From an uncultured Sphingomonadaceae bacterium (lineage in GTDB: Bacteria; Pseudomonadota; Alphaproteobacteria; Sphingomonadales; Sphingomonadaceae), in NCBI GenBank assembly GCA_947497455.1, contig CANMGU010000002.1, forward strand, positions 338,506 through 402,505: DNA of 64,000 bases, written 5' to 3'. Within the stretch, counting starts at the first letter, position 1; each line of letters opens with the position of its first letter. The notes beneath the pieces are model-generated. The model was not told the origin of the DNA. It saw only the letters and a program-made list of their open reading frames with translations, and made no database searches. Shown in pieces: positions 44,618-52,750 of this stretch. The translations under genes were made by a program, and so were the position numbers.

Positions 44618-45226
44618 TCAATCCTTTTCGATCATCGTCATGATGGATGTGATCATTGCGTCGGCAATCTGCTCAGGCGGATCAAAGGCAATACGTTCAA
44701 TATTGATCGGCAAGGCGAGTGCGCCATGCAAAGCAGCCCATAACAGTTGGGCAAGCATCTTTGGATCACCGTCAATAATTGCATCGGTCTCCTGGCCTTC
44801 GGTAATGGCAGCCGTAAGAAACTGGAAATACGGTTCCTCTTCCAATGCGGTCTGATCCGGTATCGGTCGGGAATCGGGGCGCACATAAAGAAAGGCACCG
44901 CGAAAAACACGATGTTTCTCCCGGGCAAATTCTGCATAAGCGCGAAGCAAGTTATGAATTCTGGCAGCGGGATCGTCAGTGGAGTTAACAATGTCAGACA
45001 TTTGCGCGCGCAATTGGTTGACCGGCTCCTGCCAGAGGGAGCGCCCGAGATCCGAAATATCTTCAAAATATTTATAGATTGTACCAACTGACACTCCGGC
45101 CTGTTTTGCAACCGCACGGATGGTGATGCTCTCAAGGTTGCCTTGTCGCACCAAACTACTCGCGGCAGATCTGATGCGCTCGCGAGTTTCGCGCCGCTGT
45201 TCGGGAGTAATAACCGGCCTTGGCAT
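44618..45226 (-). CDS. TetR/AcrR-family transcriptional regulator
   Basis: A 202-residue repressor. The ATG at 45226 has AGAGGA 6-7 nt upstream. The N-terminal helix-turn-helix is ESITIRAVAKQAGVSVGTIY (about 32-51); the C-terminal ligand domain is all-helical. It lies between the hydroxylase gene (same strand, downstream) and the VOC lipoprotein gene (divergent). A palindrome with the same TGAAC-N2-GTTCA core lies before each of the flanking genes, so it likely represses both and itself. The inducing ligand is presumably a lipid or small hydrophobic molecule, an inference from the hydroxylase. Confidence 0.93.
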   Translation of the reverse strand: MPRPVITPEQRRETRERIRSAASSLVRQGNLESITIRAVAKQAGVSVGTIYKYFEDISDLGRSLWQEPVNQLRAQMSDIVNSTDDPAARIHNLLRAYAEFAREKHRVFRGAFLYVRPDSRPIPDQTALEEEPYFQFLTAAITEGQETDAIIDGDPKMLAQLLWAALHGALALPINIERIAFDPPEQIADAMITSIMTMIEKD

Positions 45227-45344
45227 CAAGCATCCTCTATATATCTGATATTACCAGCTGATTCTGATTCCATCGGCCACATAGCATATCGAACGGCCCA
45301 GTAACCTCAAAATGCGATTGACATTGATCATCTCAGATTAGTAA

Positions 45345-45358
45345 CATGAACTCGTTCA
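45345..45358. promoter_or_regulatory. TetR-type operator in tetR/VOC divergent region
   Basis: ATGAAC and GTTCAT form 6-bp arms around TC, in the 218-bp region between tetR (minus) and the VOC lipoprotein gene (plus). The core equals that of the 20-bp palindrome at 44545-44564. From here the repressor could control both tetR and the VOC gene. Confidence 0.65.
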
Positions 45359-45444
45359 TTTTATCTGTTGGTATGGCCTAATCAACCGGCTATGACAGAC
45401 TTTGGTAGCTCATAATTCGCATTCCGTTCTTGGAGAAGTCCCAA

Positions 45445-46500
45445 ATGCGCGTTCTTCTTTTCCCTCTCTTCTTCCTATTGAGCGGCTGTTCTTTTCTGGT
45501 TTTTGGCGAAGCATCGGACAGACCTGAAGATGCTATCATTCGAGGAATCAATTATGTCAGCGTGACGGTCAATGACCTTGATCAGGCTACGAAACTATAT
45601 GGTGACACCGTGGCGCTTCAATTGGTTGATGAGCGGGAGATGGATCAGTTTCCTGGATCCACTATATTGTTGGGCCGGGAGAAATTTGTTGCCAAATCGC
45701 GCTTGATGCGAAGCAACAACGCACAGCTCCGCTTTGTTCAATTTGAGGATGCCGATGCCTCCCGCAAGACATATCCGAAAGTCGAAGTCTATGGCCCGGG
45801 CATTGCCCACGTTGCCTTTCAGGTAAACAAGGAAACCAAAGCCTATTCACGATTTTTGGCAGCTGGTGCCAAACCGGTCAATGGAACTCCCGATATGACG
45901 TCCCTTAACCCGGAAAACCCAGTGGAATATGCCTATGCCCGCGATACAAATCGGACGATGTATGAATTTGAACATGTGGACATCAGCAAACTGGATCGCG
46001 CCACACCGCCCAAATATGATTATCGAATTCGGCATGTTGCACTCGCAACCCCCGATTTTGACCGGATTGTGGAATTTTACTCGATATTGCTGGAACAGGA
46101 GGAGCCGCGTCGATTGGGTCGGCTTATCAATCTCCAAGGTGAAAATTTTGACAGCGTATCGGGGCTACCGGATACCAAGCTCAAAATGGCGTTTTTTCAA
46201 GTGAGAAATATGGAGCTTGAGATCGCACAATATACAAGCCATCCGTCCACCCTGCCTCAAAAGCCCAGACCATTGGATGCGCCGGGCTTTGCCATGATCG
46301 TGTTTGATGTCGAAGACCTTGAAGCCGCTAGAGAGAAGCTGATCTCTGCCGGCGGATCGATCGTTAGCGAAGCAAAGCCAATGGATGGCGGGCAAATGAT
46401 GGTCGCACGGGATCTGGATGGAAATCTATTGGGCTTTCAGAAAGTCGATTCCGCATCGGTGTTTTCCTCGCAGAATTTTGATGGAGATGGCACTTCTTAG
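45445..46500 (+). CDS. Two-domain VOC-family lipoprotein
   Basis: A 351-residue protein. The ATG at 45445 has GGAGAAG 6 nt upstream; an upstream TTG is less likely. A short signal sequence ends in the lipobox LSGC with Cys15, so it is probably a lipoprotein. Two vicinal-oxygen-chelate (glyoxalase-like) modules follow: GINYVSVTVNDLDQATKLYG near residue 35 and RIRHVALATPDFDRIVEFY near 195. Such pairs make one metal site. Glyoxalase- and dioxygenase-like family members are usually cytoplasmic, so a lipid-anchored version is unusual. Substrate unknown; shared operators tie it to the hydroxylase. Confidence 0.85.
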   Translation: MRVLLFPLFFLLSGCSFLVFGEASDRPEDAIIRGINYVSVTVNDLDQATKLYGDTVALQLVDEREMDQFPGSTILLGREKFVAKSRLMRSNNAQLRFVQFEDADASRKTYPKVEVYGPGIAHVAFQVNKETKAYSRFLAAGAKPVNGTPDMTSLNPENPVEYAYARDTNRTMYEFEHVDISKLDRATPPKYDYRIRHVALATPDFDRIVEFYSILLEQEEPRRLGRLINLQGENFDSVSGLPDTKLKMAFFQVRNMELEIAQYTSHPSTLPQKPRPLDAPGFAMIVFDVEDLEAAREKLISAGGSIVSEAKPMDGGQMMVARDLDGNLLGFQKVDSASVFSSQNFDGDGTS

Positions 46501-46621
46501 CGCAATGTCTGTGTCTACACCCACCCAGAGCGATGTTCTTCCTGCATTAGGCAAAATCATCACATTGCGATAGCAGGAGCCCATTAAATCCAATTGACAA
46601 CTGGCCCAACAGGATGACGCC

Positions 46622-47029
46622 ATGAACGCTAAGCTGCCGCCACAAACCCAATCTGTTTTTGATGACCTTCCAAATGCCGTGGCGGATCGACTCGTGATAT
46701 TACGGCAGTTGATACTCGAAACCGCCGCCGGAGATCCTGCCGTCGGTCCTCTTGAAGAAACACTGAAATGGGGCGAGCCGGCCTATCTGACCTCCACGAC
46801 AAAGTCCGGCACGACCATCCGCATCAACCGTCACAAGAAATCAGACAATCATTATGCGATATATGTTCATTGTCAGACGGATCTGGTCGAGCGATATAAA
46901 CAGCTATATGGCGACATATTGCAATTTGAAGGCACAAGAGCGGTCGTTTTTGATGTCGATCAGGAGATTCCGACTAAGGCGGTGCAACATGTTATTGCGA
47001 TGGCCTTGACTTATCATTTGCGGCCCTGA
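46622..47029 (+). CDS. DUF1801 domain-containing protein
   Basis: A 135-residue protein of the DUF1801 (YdhG/YjhX-like) family: ETLKWGEPAYLTS is the characteristic segment, followed by IRINRHKKSDNHYAIYVHC. Biochemical function is unknown. It is preceded by a 121-bp gap without a clear promoter and its last 38 nt overlap the end of the convergent AI-2E-type gene, so the two mRNAs would be complementary at their 3' ends. Confidence 0.85.
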   Translation: MNAKLPPQTQSVFDDLPNAVADRLVILRQLILETAAGDPAVGPLEETLKWGEPAYLTSTTKSGTTIRINRHKKSDNHYAIYVHCQTDLVERYKQLYGDILQFEGTRAVVFDVDQEIPTKAVQHVIAMALTYHLRP

Positions 47030-48113
47030 CCTTGGCCAGACGCTCTCTCTCGGCTTTATTCATCTCGGCAAAAATTCGCCAGACGGCGATGAACAAGGCG
47101 GCAAGAAGCGGGCCGATGACGATGCCGTTGAAGCCAAATAGCTGCAGTCCGCCCAGGGTCGAAATCAGTACAACATAATCCGGCATCCGGGTATCGCGAC
47201 CAACCAATATAGGTCGAACAATATTATCGATCATGCTGATGATGAATATGCCCGATAGAATAAGGACGACACCTTGCCAGATTGATCCTGTGACCAGCAG
47301 ATAAATAGCGACCGGTACCCAGACAAAGCCTGTGCCAATTGCAGGGATAAGCGACAAGATCGCCATCGATACCGCCCAGAGCAAAGCCCCTCGGATATCC
47401 AGCGCCCAGAATATCAGGCCGCCAATTGTGCCTTGAAGCAAGGCGACAACAAAACTGCCCTTTATCGTTGCAAGGATCACGACAAAAAACTTGTCGATCA
47501 GAATGGCACTTTTGCTTTCCGATAGCGGAACAATATTTTCAATTTGCGCGGCCAAAGTACGACCATCGCGCAGCAGAAAAAAGGTCAGGTAAAGCATCAC
47601 ACCCAACGCCAGTAGGAAACGGAAAGCCCCCTGGCCAAAGCTCAAGGCCTGCGCAATCAGGAATTCGAGACTGCTGCCAATAGCTTCCTCAATCTGCGGT
47701 CGCACGGTTGCCAGATCGCCGTAGCCATAAGCAGCGAGCTGGTTTTGAGCCCAGGCTGGCAAACTGTTCTGAAAAGCCACGAAGGCACCGCCAAAATCAA
47801 TTTCCCCTGCTTGGATGCTTGCGTAGGCGCTTGTCGCTTCTTGTACCAAGGCCATTCCGAGTAGAATGGCCGGAACGATGACTAACATGATGACGAGAAT
47901 AAGGGTCAAGAAAGCCGCAAGATTAGCGCGCGGAGAAAGCCAGCCTGCTATTTTCTGATAGACCGGCTGAAACAAGACCGCGACCACAACGCCCCAGACA
48001 ATAGCACCGAAAAACGGCTCTATCAGCATCGCAAATGCAAGTGAAATAATCACCAGAAGCGCCAGCACGAAAAGCCGTTCTATTCCAAATTGGGGGCGTT
48101 CTGATTCATCCAT
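46992..48113 (-). CDS. AI-2E family transporter
   Basis: A 373-residue inner-membrane protein of the AI-2E (UPF0118) exporter family, with about eight membrane segments: two near the N-terminus, a long amphipathic periplasmic stretch, then six toward the C-terminus. Typical features include the SLIPAIGTGFVWVPVAIYLL helix and DNIVRPILVG, with GLQLFGFNGIVIGPLLAAL at the end. Some members export AI-2 or act as sodium/proton antiporters; the true substrate here is unknown. No autoinducer gene lies nearby. Confidence 0.88.
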   Translation of the reverse strand: MDESERPQFGIERLFVLALLVIISLAFAMLIEPFFGAIVWGVVVAVLFQPVYQKIAGWLSPRANLAAFLTLILVIMLVIVPAILLGMALVQEATSAYASIQAGEIDFGGAFVAFQNSLPAWAQNQLAAYGYGDLATVRPQIEEAIGSSLEFLIAQALSFGQGAFRFLLALGVMLYLTFFLLRDGRTLAAQIENIVPLSESKSAILIDKFFVVILATIKGSFVVALLQGTIGGLIFWALDIRGALLWAVSMAILSLIPAIGTGFVWVPVAIYLLVTGSIWQGVVLILSGIFIISMIDNIVRPILVGRDTRMPDYVVLISTLGGLQLFGFNGIVIGPLLAALFIAVWRIFAEMNKAERERLAKVRAANDKSRPSQ

Positions 48114-48247
48114 ATTTTTCAGCTAGATCAATATAATAATTTGGGTTTTTATACAATAAGGCCTGAAGCCAATTCTCAATTCAGTCCTCTATTCAAATCA
48201 TCTGAAAACTGTCAGAATGGTGTAATAGCAGCAAAGCGAGAGATAAC

Positions 48248-49195
48248 ATGGACAATATTCCCTTCCAGAAAGGCCTGTATGAAACCGGCAATGGCATTTT
48301 TGCCTATCTGCAGCCGGATGGCGGATGGGGTTGGTCCAATGCCGGGCTGATAACCGATGGCGATCAATCCTTACTCGTCGACACATTGTTCGATGCCAGC
48401 CTGACCCGCGATATGCTGGCGACCATGGCTGACGCAGCAGGCGTTGGCGCAGATGACATTGGCACCATCGTCAACACGCACGCGAACGGCGATCATACGC
48501 ATGGCAATGGTTGCTGCCAGCATGCCGAAGTCATTGCGTCGGAGGCCAGCGCCAAGGAGATGGACGAATTGCCAGCCCCCGCTTTGGCCGCAATTATGGC
48601 GCAAGCAAAAGATATGGGACCGGCTGGGCAATATCTGGTTGATATTTTCGGCAGCTTTGACTTCACCGATGTCGCGGAAAAACATCCGACCAAAACGTTC
48701 AGCGGCGAGTATAGCGTGATGGTTGGGGACAAACGGGTTGATCTGGTCGAAGTTGGTCCCGCCCATACAGCCGGAGATGTCTTGGTCCATGTGCCCGATG
48801 ACAAGACGGTTTTTACCGGTGATATCCTGTTCATTGAAGGCACACCGATTATGTGGGCCGGCCCTGTTTCGAACTGGATCGCCGCATGCGATTATATTAT
48901 TGATCTCAAACCCGACACGATCGTTCCAGGCCACGGCCCTATCACCGATGAAGCCGGTGTCCGGCGCGTGCAGGACTATCTGCATTATATCGATGGTGAG
49001 GCGCGCAAACGTTATGAGGCTGGCTTGTCCGTGCGCGACGCCGCGCATGATATAAAGTTGGGTGATTTTTCAAGCTGGGGCGACAGTGAGCGGATCGCAG
49101 TCAATGTTTCGACGCTTTACCGCGAATATGCTGGTGATATGACCCCGCCCGATGTGACGCAATTATTCGGGTTGATGGCGGAACTCAGAAAATAG
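48248..49195 (+). CDS. MBL-fold metallo-hydrolase, variant metal motif
   Basis: A 315-residue metallo-beta-lactamase-fold protein. The canonical HxHxDH motif reads THANGDHTHGN, so the second histidine ligand is asparagine, as in a known subgroup. Further conserved points are GPAHTAGDVLVHVP, FTGDILF and VPGHGPI, so the remaining metal ligands are kept. No signal peptide; cytoplasmic. It starts after GAGAGATAAC and ends 14 nt before the helicase gene. The reaction is unknown. Confidence 0.85.
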   Translation: MDNIPFQKGLYETGNGIFAYLQPDGGWGWSNAGLITDGDQSLLVDTLFDASLTRDMLATMADAAGVGADDIGTIVNTHANGDHTHGNGCCQHAEVIASEASAKEMDELPAPALAAIMAQAKDMGPAGQYLVDIFGSFDFTDVAEKHPTKTFSGEYSVMVGDKRVDLVEVGPAHTAGDVLVHVPDDKTVFTGDILFIEGTPIMWAGPVSNWIAACDYIIDLKPDTIVPGHGPITDEAGVRRVQDYLHYIDGEARKRYEAGLSVRDAAHDIKLGDFSSWGDSERIAVNVSTLYREYAGDMTPPDVTQLFGLMAELRK

Positions 49196-49209
49196 CCTAC
49201 AGTGCCCAG

Positions 49210-51645
49210 GTGAAACAGCCGAAACTGCCCCAACCGCTTCAAGACTGGTTCGCCTCTCGCGGATGGACCGTGCGGCGTCACCAAATCGAGATGCTCCAAG
49301 CGGCGAGGGCGGGGCAGCATGCCTTGCTCACCGCGCCGACCGGAGCGGGCAAAACTCTAGCGGGCTTTCTGCCCAGCCTGGTCGATCTGATAGACAATCC
49401 TGATTTTGACGGACTGCATACGCTCTATATCTCTCCGCTCAAAGCGCTCGCCGTCGATGTCCAGCGCAACCTGCTCACGCCGATTGACGAAATGGGACTG
49501 CCGATCAAAGTCGAGACCCGGAGTGGCGACACGCCCGCCAATCGCAAAGCACGTCAACGGGTGAAGCCGCCACAAATATTGCTGACTACGCCAGAATCGC
49601 TCAATCTGCTCTTGAGTCAGGAAGACAGTTTCACGCTCTTCGCCAAGCTGAAGCACGTCATCATTGATGAGGTGCACGCCTTTGCATCCGGCAAACGCGG
49701 AGACCTGTTGTCATTATCCCTCGCACGGCTGCAACGGATTGCGCCGGACATGCGCCGTGCCGCCTTGTCGGCCACCGTTGCTGATCCCGACGATTTTCGC
49801 GCATGGCTGGCCCCTTATGGCGATATCAACGCGGTCACCCATGTGCTGGGTGAAGAGGGTGCGCCGGCCGATATCGCCATCATGATCCCCGAAACGCCCG
49901 AGGGAGAGAAGGTCCGTGTGCCATGGGCGGGCCATGCCGGTGTCTATGCCGTCCCGCAAGTGATGGAACAGATCAAGGCCAACCGTATGACGCTGGTCTT
50001 CACCAATACGCGGTTTCTGGCCGAATTTATCTTTCAGAAATTATGGGAGATAAACGAAGAAACGCTGCCGATCGGGGTCCATCATGGCAGCCTGTCAAAG
50101 GAGGCGCGGCGCAAAGTCGAAAATGCCATGGCTTCAGGCAAGATGCGCGCACTGGTCTGCACGGCTTCTTTAGACCTAGGCGTCGACTGGGGCGATATTG
50201 ATTGCGTCATCCAGATGGGTGCACCCAAGGGCAGTTCACGATTGCTCCAGCGCATTGGCCGCGCCAATCACCGGCTGGATGTTTCGTCCAAGGCATTGCT
50301 GGTGCCGGGCAATCGCTTTGAATATCTCGAAGCGCAAGCGGCCCTGGATGCCGTGAATGAAGGTAAGCGGGACGGCGAGCCGTTCCGTCCGGGCGGGCTC
50401 GATGTCCTCGCGCAGCATGTGATGACCTGTGCCTGCGCCGCGCCGTTTCAAGAAGATGATCTGCTCGACGAACTGCAATCTTCCCTGCCCTTTAGCGCAC
50501 TCGACAAGGAGACGTTTGACCGGGTGCTCGGCTTTACGCGGGACGGTGGTTATGCGCTGAAAGCCTATGACAAGTTCAAGCGGCTGCGGCGCGATACCAA
50601 GGGCGTGTGGCATCTTGTTCACCCGCGCTTTGCCACTCAGCACCGGATGAACGCGGGGATCATTGTCGATGCCGCGATGATGACTGTGCGTTTCAAAAAT
50701 GGCCGCAATCTCGGCAAGGTGGAAGAGAGTTTCGCAGCCATTTTGAGCCCCGGTGACACGTTTTTCTTTGCCGGGATGAGTCTGGAACTGATCAAGTTGG
50801 ACAGCGCGGATGTCATCGTCCGTGCAACCAAAAAAGCCGCCATGATCCCGAGTTATATGGGTCTGCGGCTACCGCTCACAACACATTTGTCTGACCGGGT
50901 GCGAGGCTTCCTAACAGATCGGGCGGGGTGGGCACGTTTCCCCGATGACGTACGTGAATGGCTGGAAATGCAGGACCATCGCTCGCAATTGCCGGAACCG
51001 GGTCAGCTTTTGGTCGAGACATTTCCGCATAAGGGCCTGCATTATATGACGGCTTATAGTTTCGAGGGGTGGAATGCGCATCAGTCGCTGGGCATGCTGC
51101 TCACGCGGCGGATGGAGACTCGAGGACTGAAACCCATTGGTTTTGTCGCCAATGACTATGCACTGGCCTGCTGGAGCGTTGAACCGGTTGCCGATCCCGC
51201 GCCACTGTTCAGTGCCGACATCCTCGAAGACGAGTTTTTCGAGTGGATCGAGGGCAGTTATTTGCTCAAACGCGCCTTTCGGGAGGTTGCGGTGATTAGC
51301 GGGCTGGTCGACCGCCAACATCCCGGTAAGCGCAAAACCGGGAAGCAGGTGACTTTTTCCACCGATCTGATTTTTGACGTGTTGCGCAAGTACGAGCCGG
51401 ATCATTTGCTTATGCAGGCCGCCTGGGCTGATGCCCGTGCACGGATGACAGACGTTGCACGATTGGGAGACCTTTTGGACAGGGCGGCGGGCTCAATGGT
51501 TCATGTCGAACTCGATCGTGTCAGTCCGTTAGCGGTGCCCGTGTTGGTCATGATCGGGCGCGAACATGTCGCACAGGGCGCAACCGATGATGCGCTGCTC
51601 ATTGAAGCAGAGAGTCTGATCGAAGAGGCGATGCGCGGTGATTGA
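49210..51645 (+). CDS. Ligase-associated DNA-damage-response DEXH-box helicase (Lhr-like)
   Basis: An 811-residue superfamily 2 helicase, shorter than full Lhr and matching the 'Lhr-core' ligase-associated type. Walker A is TAPTGAGKT (41-49), the Walker B box is DEVH (153-156), and a SAT motif (LSATVADP) follows. The C-terminal half has the winged-helix and Lhr-specific domains. In Pseudomonas and others it works with PdeM, a DNA ligase and an exonuclease. The start is GTG, 14 nt after the MBL gene. Its usual partner pdeM lies about 4 kb further on the same strand; lig and exo are not in the window. Confidence 0.93.
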   Translation: MKQPKLPQPLQDWFASRGWTVRRHQIEMLQAARAGQHALLTAPTGAGKTLAGFLPSLVDLIDNPDFDGLHTLYISPLKALAVDVQRNLLTPIDEMGLPIKVETRSGDTPANRKARQRVKPPQILLTTPESLNLLLSQEDSFTLFAKLKHVIIDEVHAFASGKRGDLLSLSLARLQRIAPDMRRAALSATVADPDDFRAWLAPYGDINAVTHVLGEEGAPADIAIMIPETPEGEKVRVPWAGHAGVYAVPQVMEQIKANRMTLVFTNTRFLAEFIFQKLWEINEETLPIGVHHGSLSKEARRKVENAMASGKMRALVCTASLDLGVDWGDIDCVIQMGAPKGSSRLLQRIGRANHRLDVSSKALLVPGNRFEYLEAQAALDAVNEGKRDGEPFRPGGLDVLAQHVMTCACAAPFQEDDLLDELQSSLPFSALDKETFDRVLGFTRDGGYALKAYDKFKRLRRDTKGVWHLVHPRFATQHRMNAGIIVDAAMMTVRFKNGRNLGKVEESFAAILSPGDTFFFAGMSLELIKLDSADVIVRATKKAAMIPSYMGLRLPLTTHLSDRVRGFLTDRAGWARFPDDVREWLEMQDHRSQLPEPGQLLVETFPHKGLHYMTAYSFEGWNAHQSLGMLLTRRMETRGLKPIGFVANDYALACWSVEPVADPAPLFSADILEDEFFEWIEGSYLLKRAFREVAVISGLVDRQHPGKRKTGKQVTFSTDLIFDVLRKYEPDHLLMQAAWADARARMTDVARLGDLLDRAAGSMVHVELDRVSPLAVPVLVMIGREHVAQGATDDALLIEAESLIEEAMRGD

Positions 51646-51705
51646 ATGGACCCATTGTGCCCGTAAAATTTGTCGCAGGGTGGAAATTGGAGTATCTACA
51701 CAAAT

Positions 51706-52689
51706 ATGAGTATGTTTTTCCCCATAAGTGCAGCCTTGCCCTTGTTGTTTTCAGTGCAAGTCGCTGAACCCGGCACCGCTTTGCCGGAAGCGGCAGCAGC
51801 CATTCCCGAAATTATCGAACCCGAAGCGATATTGGCCGACCGTCTGCCCGATCAGTTCATCAAACCTGATGCCGAGCAAATCGCGATTGCCGAAGACCGG
51901 ATGGCGCGCATGACCGTTCCGGTCAGCATCGAAGGAAGCGGTCCCTTCAAGTTCATTATCGATACCGCAGCACAACGCACAATATTATCCAAGGAAATCG
52001 CCGGCAGCTTGACTCTGGAACTGGAAGACGAGGTCAATATCATTGCTTTGGCGGGAAGCACGGTGGTGCAAACCGTCTATGTGCCGGAGCTGACATTGGG
52101 CAGCCGCAGCTATGGCGGCCTGGTCGCCCCGACATTCCGATCAACCAATATTGGTGCCGATGGCGTACTGGGTCTCGATAGCCTGCAGGGGCAGCGCATA
52201 CTTTTTGATTTTATCACCAGTGCAATTTCCGTTGAAGACACGTCGGTAAAACGCAAAGCACGTTCGCGCCGCGAAATTGTTGTTACCGCGCGGCGACGTT
52301 CAGGCCAGCTGATTTTCACCAATGCCGAAATCTCTGGAATCAAGGTCAGCGTGATCATTGATACAGGCGGCGAGCTCTCCATTGGGAATAAGGCATTGCA
52401 ACGCCGCTTGCGGATGAAACGTTCGGCTCTGCAACAGATTAATCTACTCGACGTGACCGGCCGGTCCGTCGCCGCTGACTATGGTGTAGCCAGTGAGCTA
52501 CATATCGGTCGTGCGCGTTTCGGGGTCATTCCAATCGCCTTTGCCGACATCGCGCCCTTTGCGGCGCTTAACCTTGATAAAAAACCCGCGATGTTCTTGG
52601 GCATGGACGCGCTGCGCAAATTTGATCGGATGGCAATCGACTTCGCCAACCGCAAAATATACTTCCTGCTCCCCAAAGACGCGACGTGA
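51706..52689 (+). CDS. Periplasmic retropepsin-like aspartic protease, first of tandem pair
   Basis: A 327-residue protein. The ATG at 51706 is chosen for GGAG 13 nt upstream (another ATG is six nt later). A short hydrophobic N-terminus acts as signal. Two retropepsin-like halves follow: the first motif is FIIDTAAQRT with Asp86 (glycine of DTG replaced by alanine), the second is VIIDTGGELS with Asp219. Between them lies SRREIVVTARRRSGQLIF, close to the TonB box of sphingomonad receptors. It is a paralogue of the next gene, colinear throughout. Function beyond predicted aspartic protease is unknown. Confidence 0.82.
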   Translation: MSMFFPISAALPLLFSVQVAEPGTALPEAAAAIPEIIEPEAILADRLPDQFIKPDAEQIAIAEDRMARMTVPVSIEGSGPFKFIIDTAAQRTILSKEIAGSLTLELEDEVNIIALAGSTVVQTVYVPELTLGSRSYGGLVAPTFRSTNIGADGVLGLDSLQGQRILFDFITSAISVEDTSVKRKARSRREIVVTARRRSGQLIFTNAEISGIKVSVIIDTGGELSIGNKALQRRLRMKRSALQQINLLDVTGRSVAADYGVASELHIGRARFGVIPIAFADIAPFAALNLDKKPAMFLGMDALRKFDRMAIDFANRKIYFLLPKDAT

Positions 52690-52750
52690 ACGGATTTTCC
52701 GCAAAACCGTCAAAGCGCAGGATAGAATAATATTATAGTAGGAGAGTATG

